From positions 28,723 to 61,191 of the forward strand of contig PMIJ01000049.1 of assembly GCA_003157015.1 (NCBI GenBank): a stretch of DNA of 32,469 nt, given 5' to 3'. This document shows positions 15,031 to 23,498 of this stretch, in pieces (within the stretch, counting starts at the first letter, position 1; every line of letters begins with the position of its first letter). The translations under genes were made by a program, and so were the position numbers. The notes under the pieces are model-generated. The model was given only the letters and a program-made list of their open reading frames with translations, did no database searches and was not told the DNA's origin. The stretch comes from Bacteroidales bacterium (lineage in GTDB: Bacteria; Bacteroidota; Bacteroidia; Bacteroidales; VadinHA17).

Positions 15031-17667
15031 TTATTTTAAACCAAATCGATAACTGAATTTAATAAGGAAGACATTATGAGGTATATTTTTGCTTTTATTA
15101 AACAGGTCACCCACATTATTGAAAAAATCCATCTGTCCGGTACTGGTATTATAACTTCTGGTCTGACTGAATACCAGGAACACTGTTGAACCCGGACTAT
15201 ATTCCCATCTTACAACAAGGTTTGAAAGGAATTGTTTCACATTGAAATCATTGTTACTGAATGTGTAGTCGGTATTGCCATTTCCGTTTTCAGAGATATT
15301 ATAATGATCTGTATCAAAAGATATCTGATCACTGTTGTATGTCAGGAACCTGTCATGGTAATTGCTCGCCATGGGATTGGTAATGTATTTATAGTCGTAA
15401 TATTTCCCGGTTGCAACAAATGGTTGTCCCCAGTATTGGAGAGTAAGATTGGGACTTACGTTCAGATTCACCCTGAATGAGGTACTGATTGTTTTCTGGT
15501 CGATGCTTCCGAAAATGTATCTGTCTGTTCCGTTGTACGATGTTTGAGTTACATATTGCAGTTCTGTAAATGATTTATTGTATGAAGGACTCAGGGTAAA
15601 AACAAGATAATTGGTAGGTTTAAAAGTTATATCCACTTCGGGGTATACATTGTCAGAGCTGTTTTCAAAACCTTTTGATGCATTTGCAAAAACACTGAAG
15701 ACAAGCTTTTTGCGACTATCGGTAGAAAATCCTAATCGGGGATTGACGCTTCCTGGTAACTTCATCATTGGTCCTCCGCGAAGCATATCGGTGGAAAGGG
15801 ATGGAGTGTTAAGGCTGCCTCCAGTCCAGATATTCCAGAAATTTTTCAGTGTTATATTTGCATTCCATTCATAACCTCCGCCGATCCAGTCTCCTCCAAA
15901 ATTATTAATGGAATAAAAATCAGAATTCAGATTATAACTCTTGTAAATACCTTTTGGATCAAACTGGTTGTATCCTGCCCAGAGTACGTAAAGGATCTGA
16001 TCGGTGGTACGCATGTAACCCAGGTCATTGGTTTCAAAGCCCGGAGTTTTCCATAGAGCAGCACCCAGAAAATTCCAGTGTCCGTTTTGCTTCATTATCT
16101 GCATTCTCCCTCCTGCACCTGACAGCGATGTACGGTTTGTATCAAGCACGGCATAGTTTTTCCCGGGACGCTGAAAATAGTGAGCAGAAGATTCCTGTGT
16201 ATTTGTTATCGCTTTTTTAGAACCCTCCACCAGGCTAAGTGCCGTATTCAGGTTAAACATCCAGTTTTTATTCTTGAAGTACTGGGTAAAATCAATTCCG
16301 CCGGTGTAAGCCGCTCTATGTAAAAAATCCCTTGTATCAGCATCGAGTTCCCTGTTTGTGCTGGTAAAAATACCGCCGATTATAGTGTTGCCGTTATTAA
16401 TGTCTTTCTGAACACGTCCGACAAAATAATTTGTCAGAGGCTCAACCGTTGTATATTTTCTTCCGCCGATAGTGTCAATTTCCGCCTTTTCCTGTGCTGT
16501 CATAGCCTCAACAATACCAACTGAGAATCCATCTTTGGTTTTTCCGGTAAGTTTAACCGCACCAAGAATATTGGTCCTGGTTGGCACATCATCATACCAG
16601 CCATTATTCAAGTTAGGAGATACCTGGGGCTGACGACCTATTCTTCTGGAATAGAAAAGATTATCGTTCCCAACACCTCCGTCGCCTATACCTAAACCAA
16701 AGTTTGTGATATTGTTTCCTTCAATAAAGAAGGGTCGCTTCTCAGTAAAAAAAGTTTCATAGGCTGAAAGGTTGACCACCGAGGGATCAGCTTCGACCTG
16801 ACCAAAGTCGGGATTAATTGTAAGGTCCATTGTCATATTATTTGTTACTCCAATCTTGGCGTCTATGCCTCCGTTTAATTTTGAAGATTTTCCTGACGCC
16901 ATAAATGGATTTGCAGGATCTGACTGATAGGTTTCTGTTTTAGCTACACCATAAGGTGTTATATCGAATATTTTCCTGGGCCTTATTTGCTCCAGTCCTT
17001 TCAGTTCTCCAAACAGATGGACCATTCCGGGTGCATCTCTGGGAATATGCTGCCAGAAGGTTGTTTCGTTTTTCCTGTATAGAATTCTTGCAATATCGAG
17101 TCCCCAGACATCGCCTGAGCTTTTTTCAAACCTGACCTGGCTGAATGGAATTTTCATTTCGGCGACCCAGCCTTCTTTATTTATGGAGGTCTTGACCCAC
17201 CAGTTTGGATCCCACGATGAATCGCCATTTCCGTTGTCATTTGTAAACATCTGATCGTATTTGACCCCCGCAGAGCTTACCCCAAACAGGAAACCGGTAC
17301 GTAGATCGTGGAAACTGTCAATAATTATACCTACAAGGTCGCCGTCAGCCTCATCGCGCCTTGTTAAGCGGTTTACGATGCTGTCAGGCGAGGTATCATA
17401 AGCCTTGATTGCAACATAGAGATTATTATCATCAAACAAAATCTTGAACTCAGCCCTTTGAGTTTCGGGTTGTCCGTTATATGGCTGATTCTGGGTAAAA
17501 CCACCTGCCCATGTTCCTGCCTGCCATGCTTCATCGTCAAGAACTCCGTTTATTACCGGTGGAGTTGTAATATGAGTTGCGGTATATTGCTTTTTTTCGA
17601 GATCCTGGCCAAAGAGAAGGGGAAGAAGAAAAAATGCGCTAAGTATGGTTGTAAAAGTTCTTTTCAT
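15031..17667 (-). CDS. CBM9-like/DUF5916 outer-membrane protein
   Basis: This 878-residue protein has a signal peptide (residues 1-20). Residues about 28-220 are a carbohydrate-binding-module-9-like domain (PPVINGVLDDEAWQAG, and the conserved strand NNLYVAIKAYD). The remaining 650 residues are the DUF5916 part, a long series of aromatic-rich strands that likely forms an outer-membrane barrel (for example FFTEKRPFFIEGN, a family hallmark, then the C-terminal strand NVFLIKFSYRFGLK). Its function is unknown, though it is often annotated as a hydrolase. It is transcribed alone: about 360 bases of gene-free DNA plus a repeat lie upstream, and a terminator lies 20 bases downstream. Binding of extracellular glycans is inference from the CBM9 fold. 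Confidence 0.88.
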   Translation of the reverse strand: MKRTFTTILSAFFLLPLLFGQDLEKKQYTATHITTPPVINGVLDDEAWQAGTWAGGFTQNQPYNGQPETQRAEFKILFDDNNLYVAIKAYDTSPDSIVNRLTRRDEADGDLVGIIIDSFHDLRTGFLFGVSSAGVKYDQMFTNDNGNGDSSWDPNWWVKTSINKEGWVAEMKIPFSQVRFEKSSGDVWGLDIARILYRKNETTFWQHIPRDAPGMVHLFGELKGLEQIRPRKIFDITPYGVAKTETYQSDPANPFMASGKSSKLNGGIDAKIGVTNNMTMDLTINPDFGQVEADPSVVNLSAYETFFTEKRPFFIEGNNITNFGLGIGDGGVGNDNLFYSRRIGRQPQVSPNLNNGWYDDVPTRTNILGAVKLTGKTKDGFSVGIVEAMTAQEKAEIDTIGGRKYTTVEPLTNYFVGRVQKDINNGNTIIGGIFTSTNRELDADTRDFLHRAAYTGGIDFTQYFKNKNWMFNLNTALSLVEGSKKAITNTQESSAHYFQRPGKNYAVLDTNRTSLSGAGGRMQIMKQNGHWNFLGAALWKTPGFETNDLGYMRTTDQILYVLWAGYNQFDPKGIYKSYNLNSDFYSINNFGGDWIGGGYEWNANITLKNFWNIWTGGSLNTPSLSTDMLRGGPMMKLPGSVNPRLGFSTDSRKKLVFSVFANASKGFENSSDNVYPEVDITFKPTNYLVFTLSPSYNKSFTELQYVTQTSYNGTDRYIFGSIDQKTISTSFRVNLNVSPNLTLQYWGQPFVATGKYYDYKYITNPMASNYHDRFLTYNSDQISFDTDHYNISENGNGNTDYTFSNNDFNVKQFLSNLVVRWEYSPGSTVFLVFSQTRSYNTSTGQMDFFNNVGDLFNKSKNIPHNVFLIKFSYRFGLK

Positions 17668-18171
17668 AAAGAGCTTGTTTTAGCTGTTTTCTTAAGAAAG
17701 ACGTAAAAGTTTGGATCTTGATGCAAAAAAAACTGATTTTTTACGTTCTTGTTTTTTGATCTGTTGCAATAAGGCTATTAAAAATGGCATGCGGCCTAAC
17801 CAATCTCCTTCAAATTACTTTGTCTTTTCCTTTGGTATTCTTTGTGGTTCAATGAATTGTTTATTACCTTGAGGAGAAACAAATGGCCCTGTAGCTATGT
17901 GACACTTCAGAATTTATGTAACAGATTTATTCCTTGATTTATCAAATTTCACCCCCTTTCATTTTCCCCCAAGGGGGAAAGGTTATAATACTCCTTCCCC
18001 CTTGGGGGAAGGCTGGGTAGGGGGTAATTTTCGAGTAAAACAATTTAATCAATCTTTAAAAAAATGGTACCTTAATTGTGAAAAAATACATAGCTATAGG
18101 AATCACTAAGTACACCTGTAGCTTTTTGTATCCACCGGGCATAATATAGACACTTTGATGCACTAAAAGCC
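17668..18171. other. gene-free region between the ProXp-ala and DUF5916 genes
   Basis: I find no coding frame with family resemblance and no tRNA in these 504 bases. The only clear structure is the palindromic repeat at 17951-18025. The rest is AT-rich. Confidence 0.6.
17951..18025. repeat. nested GC-rich palindromic repeat
   Basis: Three nested or side-by-side inverted repeats lie in 75 bases. The outer pair is ACCCCCT (17951-17957) and AGGGGGT (18019-18025). Inside are a hairpin TTTCCCCC-AA-GGGGGAAA (17963-17980) and a second hairpin, with nine-pair arms CCTTCCCCC and GGGGGAAGG, at 17993-18012. It stands out sharply in an AT-rich region. The form is that of a REP or MITE-like dispersed element. 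Confidence 0.7.
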
Positions 18172-18666
18172 CTAGTCGTAAAGTCTGATAAACTCATATG
18201 AATTTCCGCAATGCTTCAGGAACTTGAGAAAGTCGGATTCTGAGATGACCAGCGATGCCGTATTTATATTCGGATGAAAAGTGAGCCTTTCAAAATCTTT
18301 TAATTTCTCATCGATAAACAAATGGACGTGTTTTTCAGTGTCATTTATTAGTCCGAATGGTGTAACTGAACCGGGCTCAACTCCCAGGTATTTTTTCAGT
18401 CGTCGATCTGAAGCAAAAGTTAGTTTGCCCTGTTTTAAACGTTTTTCAAGGTCCCTGATATTAAGCTGCCTTAAATGTTCAAGGATAACCAGGTAATGTC
18501 TGTCTCCTTTATGGTTGCGAAAGAAAATGTTCTTGCATCTTCCGGAATTGTAATTTTTCCAGTGGATTTTAGTGTCTTCAATTGTGGCAAGAGGAGGATG
18601 TTCATGGTATTCAAACTCGATGCACAGCTTTTCAAGAAGCAGGTAAAGTTCTTTTTGTCCCCTCAT
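18172..18666 (-). CDS. prolyl-tRNA editing enzyme, ProXp-ala type (YbaK superfamily)
   Basis: This 164-residue cytoplasmic protein belongs to the bacterial INS/YbaK editing superfamily, which removes wrongly attached alanine from tRNA-Pro. Key signs are HPPLATIED near residues 23-31, the conserved K45-N46 of KNIFFRNHKGD (K45 is the residue essential in the Caulobacter enzyme), LGVEPGSVTPFGLIND near 94-109, and the C-terminal TFHPNINTASLVIS. It is a free-standing deacylase, as in species whose prolyl-tRNA synthetase lacks the editing insert. Its ATG shares one base with the TGA of the DUF1987 gene (TGATG at 18668-18664), so the two are translationally coupled. Confidence 0.9.
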   Translation of the reverse strand: MRGQKELYLLLEKLCIEFEYHEHPPLATIEDTKIHWKNYNSGRCKNIFFRNHKGDRHYLVILEHLRQLNIRDLEKRLKQGKLTFASDRRLKKYLGVEPGSVTPFGLINDTEKHVHLFIDEKLKDFERLTFHPNINTASLVISESDFLKFLKHCGNSYEFIRLYD

Positions 18667-19082
18667 CAGGAATCAGTTTTTTTAGGTATGAATGTAAAAT
18701 CCATTCCTGCAAGCAGTGCTATATCCATACCTCCCTCTTTAAGATCAATATCTTCTTCATCATAATACCATTCAACAATAACCGGTATCCCTCGCTGGAT
18801 TAATTTCTTCAGCTCAACAAAAATGTCATACAGAAATTTTGCCGATGATGAATTTAGGTATATAAGATCGGCTTTAAATTTCAGGGGATTATTGGATGTA
18901 TAGATTTTATCCTTTCCTTCCAGAATTTCATTAACAAAATCTACGATCCATTCAATAACAGGATAATACATTGCACGGACATCTTCAGGAGAAGATACTC
19001 CACGCAAAAGCAATATATTTTGCACAGTTAAAAAATTAACCTCAGGAGTGGTATTGGTCGGCTTGATATAAAGTTTTTGCAT
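18666..19082 (-). CDS. DUF1987/SiaC-family regulatory phosphoprotein
   Basis: This 138-residue protein matches DUF1987, the SiaC family: GVSSPEDVRAMYYPVIEW near 28-45, KADLIYLNSSSAKFLYDIF near 69-87, and PVIVEWYYDEEDIDLKEGG near 99-117. In Pseudomonas SiaC a threonine in the strand-turn equivalent to LNSSSAK is phosphorylated by SiaB and dephosphorylated by SiaA; here serines 77-79 occupy that place. SiaB or SiaA-like genes are not within this window. It follows rnhA by 67 bases and overlaps the ProXp-ala start by one base. Phosphorylation is inference; the family assignment is solid. Confidence 0.87.
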   Translation of the reverse strand: MQKLYIKPTNTTPEVNFLTVQNILLLRGVSSPEDVRAMYYPVIEWIVDFVNEILEGKDKIYTSNNPLKFKADLIYLNSSSAKFLYDIFVELKKLIQRGIPVIVEWYYDEEDIDLKEGGMDIALLAGMDFTFIPKKTDS

Positions 19083-19149
19083 CCGCTGGCTTTTTACAAA
19101 ATTGGTTCAATCTTTTCTTAATCGCAAACTTGTCCGGATCTTTTAAGCA

Positions 19150-19629
19150 CTATAATAATTTATTGTCTTCATCTTCAGGGTTATATCCTGAATCTTCAAG
19201 GAGCTGGCCTTTAGAGTAGGCATCAACTGCCAGCCTGTCGCAGATTTCATTTTCAATATTATTTGCATGACCTTTTATCCAAATAAATCGGACATTGTGT
19301 TTACGATAGATTCTCAGAAACCTGATCCAGAGATCCGGATTTTTCTTCTTTTTGTAACCTTTGGATTCCCATTGGAACACCCATCCTTTTTCGACTGAAT
19401 CTGCAACATACTTTGAGTCGGTATAAACTACTACCTTGCTGCCAGGGTTTTTAAGAGCTTCAAGTCCTTCAATAACTGCCAGAAGTTCCATCCTGTTATT
19501 TGTGGTAAGTCTGAATCCTGCTGATTTCTCAAGTCTGTGTTTCCCGTAAATAAGAACAGCACCAAATCCTCCCGGTCCGGGGTTTCCGCCCGATGCACCG
19601 TCAGTGTATATTGTGATTTCATTTGGCAT
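19150..19629 (-). CDS. rnhA: ribonuclease HI
   Basis: This 159-residue enzyme cuts the RNA strand of RNA-DNA hybrids. The catalytic residues D10 (TDGASGGNPGPGGFG), E48 (NNRMELLAV), D71 (YTDSKYV) and D131 (ENEICDRLAV) are all in place, and H121 in GHANN helps proton transfer. The KGWVFQWESKGYKKKKN segment is the basic substrate-binding handle. The start at 19629 lies 11 bases inside the end of marC, so the two genes overlap and are probably coupled. Length is normal. Confidence 0.95.
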   Translation of the reverse strand: MPNEITIYTDGASGGNPGPGGFGAVLIYGKHRLEKSAGFRLTTNNRMELLAVIEGLEALKNPGSKVVVYTDSKYVADSVEKGWVFQWESKGYKKKKNPDLWIRFLRIYRKHNVRFIWIKGHANNIENEICDRLAVDAYSKGQLLEDSGYNPEDEDNKLL

Positions 19630-20203
19630 GGTGAAGGATTATACCTGTATTTGTGACGAATAGTTTTATAGCAATCGATAAAAGAATAACGCCGAATACT
19701 TTCTTCAGGATCTGAAGTCCTCCTTCCCCAAGGATCTTTTCGAATAATGAAGTCAACCGTAATACAAGATAAATCACCACCATATTCAGAACAAGGGCAA
19801 TAAAGATATTAATAGTTTGATATTCAGCCTTCAGAGATAGTATTGTTGTAATTGAACCGGCTCCTGCAATTAGGGGAAAGGCAATAGGGAATATTGACCC
19901 TCCTCCATGTGATTCCTGTTTGAACAGTTCGATACCAAGTATCATTTCCATAGCTATTAAAAAAATGATAAAAGAACCGGCGATAGCAAAAGAGGATACA
20001 TCAATTCCAAAAATTCCAAGCAACGGGCTGCCTATAAATAAAAACGCCAGCAGAATTAAGAATGAAACAAAAGTGACTTTTTTTGATTTAATGTCGCCTG
20101 ATTTGGATTTAATATCAATGATTATAGGAATTGACCCGGGAATATCAATTATTGCAAACAATACCATGAAAGCTGCAAGAATCTCGATCAGACTAAAATG
20201 CAT
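19619..20203 (-). CDS. MarC-family integral membrane protein
   Basis: This 194-residue protein has about six transmembrane helices and the MarC/NAAT family signatures: LFAIIDIPGSIPII near residues 16-29, AMEMILGIEL near 84-94, and AFPLIAGAGSITTI near 107-121, in which GAG-S/T is the strongest family marker. Its function is not settled; the family was once linked to antibiotic resistance, and one archaeal member was reported as an amino acid transporter. It is first in a run that continues with rnhA, the DUF1987 gene and the ProXp-ala gene. A -7 box lies just upstream at 20220-20227. Confidence 0.92.
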   Translation of the reverse strand: MHFSLIEILAAFMVLFAIIDIPGSIPIIIDIKSKSGDIKSKKVTFVSFLILLAFLFIGSPLLGIFGIDVSSFAIAGSFIIFLIAMEMILGIELFKQESHGGGSIFPIAFPLIAGAGSITTILSLKAEYQTINIFIALVLNMVVIYLVLRLTSLFEKILGEGGLQILKKVFGVILLSIAIKLFVTNTGIILHHAK

Positions 20204-20219
20204 AATTGAAAGTTTGGTT

Positions 20220-20227
20220 CAAAGATA
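20220..20227 (-). promoter_or_regulatory. candidate -7 box of the marC-rnhA run
   Basis: The minus strand reads TATCTTTG (TAnnTTTG) 17 bases before the marC ATG, which would give a leader of about 10 bases. No clear -33 element. Confidence 0.4.
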
Positions 20228-20243
20228 ATCAAATTTCGTTTTT

Positions 20244-20327
20244 TCTCTGTGGTACTCAGTACTTCTCTGTGTCAGTTCTTATTTTTTTGTTACACAGAAA
20301 GCCACAGAGATAACACAGAGGACCACA
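20244..20327. repeat. palindromic CTCTGTG/CACAGAG element
   Basis: The left side contains CTCTGTGG and CTCTGTGT, and the right side contains TTACACAGAA, CCACAGAG and ACACAGAG, so the 84 bases can fold back on themselves around a central T-rich loop (TCTTATTTTTTTG). The same CACAGAG words recur in the element at 25496-25593. Confidence 0.6.
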
Positions 20328-20353
20328 ATGTCAAATAATAATATATACTGACC

Positions 20354-20392
20354 GCAAAAAAAATACCCCTTCTCTTAGTAAGAAAGGGTATT
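20354..20392 (-). terminator. intrinsic terminator of the S46 peptidase gene
   Basis: AATACCC (20362-20368) pairs with GGGTATT (20386-20392), and further pairing continues inside. On the minus strand a run of eight to nine Ts follows. It starts about 20 bases after the stop at 20414. Confidence 0.8.
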
Positions 20393-20413
20393 AGTTTGAA
20401 GTTAAGTATTCTT

Positions 20414-22564
20414 CTACTGAACGATAGTCATCTCATCGACCAGATTTTTTGCTCCGGAATAAATATCCATCAGCCAGAGAACATATCGGATATCCACTAC
20501 TATTGTCCTTTGGAGTTCCGGTTCATAAGCGATATCTCCGCTCATAGATTCCCAGTTTCCATCAAAGGCCAATCCGATTAATTCACCGTTTCCATTCATC
20601 ACCGGACTTCCAGAGTTTCCTCCTGTAATATCATTCGTGGTAAGGAAGCAAACGGGCATGTATCCTTTTGAAGATCCATATCTTCCGAATTCTTTCTTAT
20701 TGTTCAGCTCAATGAGCCTTTTTGGAACATCGAATTCATAATCACCTGGTTTATACTTATCTACGACTCCCTGTAGAGTAGTGTAATACTTATAGGTTAC
20801 AGCATCTCTCGGGTCGTAATCCTGGACAGTTCCGTAAGAAAGACGCATTGTGGAGTTTGCATCGGGATATAATGTTTTTTCAGGAACCATTTCCAATAAT
20901 GCAGCGATCCATAATCTCTTGCCCGTGGCTAATCCGGCATCAAACTGGCTTAAATCCTTCGAGACTCCTGTTGCTGTATTAAAAAATGAAGTTGCGGTCA
21001 AATAAACCGGATCACTTTCAATTGTTTTCAAAACCGGTTTATCGAGAAATGCATTAAGTTTTGCCTCATTTGCAAATACCGATTTTGCAAACATGTCATC
21101 AACGAACTTGTCAATGTCTCCTTTAAATTTTTTATCGACAACGTTTGCATAAAAATCGGGCTGGAATTTTACAGGAACATCAGTTCTGTAAAGCTTGAGC
21201 ATCGCTTTTGTTGATTGAATATCAGTTGGCAGATTGTAGTCCTTGTAAAAATTACTGCTGGTATTCTTAAATTCTGAGACAGCATCTGAAATTTTCTGAT
21301 TATCCTTTGATTTGAGTGCAGTGACTAAACTGGCAATTCTTCTGTTCAGCCCAAAAAGTTCACAACCCTGCATGCATTCACTTATATATTGAACCGCATT
21401 ATAATAATCTGCCCTTCCTTCGATTGCAGTTTTTATCATATTCAAAGCTTCACCGTATTTAGCTTTACGTTCCGGATCAGCTATTACCCATTTATTGAAC
21501 TGGTTCTCAATCTCTTCTTTCTTTGCTTTTACATTGAGTTTTTCAAGACTGGCTTTTTGTCCTATGGAATACTTCCAATAGTTTGAAGAACCTGAATATT
21601 TTGATGAATATTGAATATTTACCTTCTGGTCGGCCATCATATCTTTCATCCAGATTTCCTGTTTGATACCTCTTATTTTAATTCTATCGGGATGTACAAT
21701 CTGCAGTTGTTCATTAACTTCGTAAGAGGTCATATACCTGTTAGTCCTGCCAGGATAACCCAGGATCATTGCAAAGTCACCTATTTTACGATCTTTTAAT
21801 GATACTGTCAGATAACGTTTTGGTTTAAGAGGGATATTATCTTTTGAATAAGGAGCAGGTTTCCCATCGGGACCGGAATAAACTCGGAATACGCTGAAGT
21901 CGCCAGTATGACGTGGCCATTCCCAGTTATCAGTGTCAAAACCGAACTTACCAATTGAAGAAGGTGGCGCTCCAACAAGGCGGACATCGTTATATCTCTC
22001 ATAGATAAGAAGATAAAAGTAGTTTCCACCATAAAAGCTTGAAACCTGTGCCCTGTAATTATTTCCTTCGGCAGCTTTCTTCTCAATTACCTGTCTTGCA
22101 TCATTTATGGCTGCAGTGCGATCTGTTTCACTCATTCCCTGCTTAACATTTGCCAGAACCTGGCCGGTTACATCTTCAACTCTGATGAGGAATGTAACTG
22201 AAAGGTTAGGGTTTGGCAGCTCTTCCTCTTTAGTTTTTGCCCAGAATCCGTCACGTAGATAGTCGTGATCGACACTGCTGTGAGCCTGGATTGAACCATA
22301 GCCGCAATGGTGATTTGTAAGAACCAGCCCTTGTGATGATACGATTTCAGCCGTGCAACCGCCGCCAAAAATTACAACTGCATCTTTCAGGCAAACTTTG
22401 TTAATGCTGTAAATATCTTCAGCTGAGAGCTTCAGACCCAGCTCAGTCATTTTGCCCATGTTGAGTTTTTCAAGAAGCGGCAACAGCCACATACCTTCAT
22501 CAGCTTTAGCTTTGAAACTGAAACTGAGAATAAGGATTAATAAGATTGTAAACAGTTTTTTCAT
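20414..22564 (-). CDS. S46-family dipeptidyl peptidase, DPP7-like
   Basis: This 716-residue periplasmic serine peptidase removes dipeptides from the N-termini of oligopeptides, feeding amino acids to asaccharolytic Bacteroidota. The signal peptide is residues 1-21, and the N-terminus DEGMWLLP is typical. The catalytic triad is H86 (LTNHHCGYG), D222 (HTGDFSVFR) and S651 (GGNSGSPV). Eighteen residues after S651, in LAFDGNWE, lies G669. That position is glycine in DPP7 (hydrophobic P1 preference) and arginine in DPP11 (Asp/Glu preference), so DPP7-like specificity is expected. The start is the ATG at 22564; a TTG three codons upstream is rejected. A -7 box lies at 22603-22610. Confidence 0.94.
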   Translation of the reverse strand: MKKLFTILLILILSFSFKAKADEGMWLLPLLEKLNMGKMTELGLKLSAEDIYSINKVCLKDAVVIFGGGCTAEIVSSQGLVLTNHHCGYGSIQAHSSVDHDYLRDGFWAKTKEEELPNPNLSVTFLIRVEDVTGQVLANVKQGMSETDRTAAINDARQVIEKKAAEGNNYRAQVSSFYGGNYFYLLIYERYNDVRLVGAPPSSIGKFGFDTDNWEWPRHTGDFSVFRVYSGPDGKPAPYSKDNIPLKPKRYLTVSLKDRKIGDFAMILGYPGRTNRYMTSYEVNEQLQIVHPDRIKIRGIKQEIWMKDMMADQKVNIQYSSKYSGSSNYWKYSIGQKASLEKLNVKAKKEEIENQFNKWVIADPERKAKYGEALNMIKTAIEGRADYYNAVQYISECMQGCELFGLNRRIASLVTALKSKDNQKISDAVSEFKNTSSNFYKDYNLPTDIQSTKAMLKLYRTDVPVKFQPDFYANVVDKKFKGDIDKFVDDMFAKSVFANEAKLNAFLDKPVLKTIESDPVYLTATSFFNTATGVSKDLSQFDAGLATGKRLWIAALLEMVPEKTLYPDANSTMRLSYGTVQDYDPRDAVTYKYYTTLQGVVDKYKPGDYEFDVPKRLIELNNKKEFGRYGSSKGYMPVCFLTTNDITGGNSGSPVMNGNGELIGLAFDGNWESMSGDIAYEPELQRTIVVDIRYVLWLMDIYSGAKNLVDEMTIVQ

Positions 22565-22602
22565 ATGGTACAACTTGTTTAGATTGATTTTAAATTATCC
22601 GT

Positions 22603-22610
22603 CAAAGATA
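22603..22610 (-). promoter_or_regulatory. candidate -7 box of the S46 peptidase gene
   Basis: The minus strand reads TATCTTTG (TAnnTTTG), about 39 bases before the ATG. No clear -33 element. Confidence 0.4.
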
Positions 22611-22725
22611 GCCTTAAAATAATTTAAGTATCATGATTCATATATAAAAATTAATTGATTTTCGAGCTATTTGAGATCTTATATTTATTATCACCGATAG
22701 TCATTATAAAAGAAAATCAGGATAT

Positions 22726-23325
22726 TTAAAATTCAAATTTCAACTGGGAATCAAAGAGGGCGAATGATTTTCTGTGATAAGGTGTAATTCCATATTTCAT
22801 AATAGCTGCCCTGTGAAAAGAAGTTGGATATCCTTTATTTTTATTCCAGCCATATTCAGGGAACTCAGTATGAATTTTCTCCATGAACGCGTCACGAAAT
22901 GTTTTTGCCAGTACTGAAGCCGCGGCGATAGAAAAGTAAAGGCCATCACCCTTAATGATTGTTTTATGTTTTATGTCTTTATAAGGATAGAACCTGTTTC
23001 CGTCAATCAGAAGGAATTGCGGAACCTTTTCCAGTCCCTCGATAGCGATATGCATAGCTTTAATTGAAGCCCTCAGGATATTCATTTCATCAATCTCGGC
23101 ATTATCTACGAATGCAACTTTCCATGCAATTGCTGATTTAATTATTTCATCCTTTAAAATAGCTCTTTGCCGGGGTGATAGTTTTTTGGAGTCATTCAGC
23201 ACAGAATGCTTATAGTTTTTAGGAAGAATGACCGCTGCCGCAACTACGGGACCTGCCAGACAGCCCCTTCCGGCTTCATCGCAACCAGCTTCAATAAGAT
23301 TATTATAGAGGTAGGATTTTAGCAT
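22726..23325 (-). CDS. rnhB: ribonuclease HII
   Basis: This 199-residue enzyme removes RNA primers and single misincorporated ribonucleotides from DNA. The signature EAGCDEAGRGCLAGPVVAAAV (around residues 12-32) holds the catalytic D16-E17 pair. The later acidic residues are in FLLIDGN (D109) and near the AAASVLAKTFRD segment (D140). The C-terminal GYPTSFHRAAIMKYGITPYHRKSF is family-typical. Length is normal. Its upstream region is shared with the divergent T9SS gene. Confidence 0.95.
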   Translation of the reverse strand: MLKSYLYNNLIEAGCDEAGRGCLAGPVVAAAVILPKNYKHSVLNDSKKLSPRQRAILKDEIIKSAIAWKVAFVDNAEIDEMNILRASIKAMHIAIEGLEKVPQFLLIDGNRFYPYKDIKHKTIIKGDGLYFSIAAASVLAKTFRDAFMEKIHTEFPEYGWNKNKGYPTSFHRAAIMKYGITPYHRKSFALFDSQLKFEF

Positions 23326-23448
23326 GTTTTCATAAAATAATCAGTCGCGACGGCACTCGAAGGGTTACACAAAGGTGCACAAAAGCTATGTATAATAAAA
23401 GCTGACGGCTTTTAAACAAGTTATTAACATATTTATCAACAAATATTA

Positions 23449-23477
23449 TTGCTTCTTCAAAAATACATTTATATTTG
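23449..23477 (+). promoter_or_regulatory. promoter of the T9SS/C1q-like operon
   Basis: A -33 TTG (23449-23451) and a -7 TATATTTG (23470-23477, matching TAnnTTTG) are 18 bases apart, close to the Bacteroidota spacing. Transcription would start near 23484, 15 bases before the ATG. This is the best-formed promoter in the window. Confidence 0.65.
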
Positions 23478-23498
23478 ATCTTCCAGAATAAATATAAC

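Noticed and set aside
23336..23375. GGTTACACAAAGGTGCAC sequence as a third copy of the CACAGAG repeat family
   Set aside because: The similarity is limited to a few bases and no inverted partner is visible.
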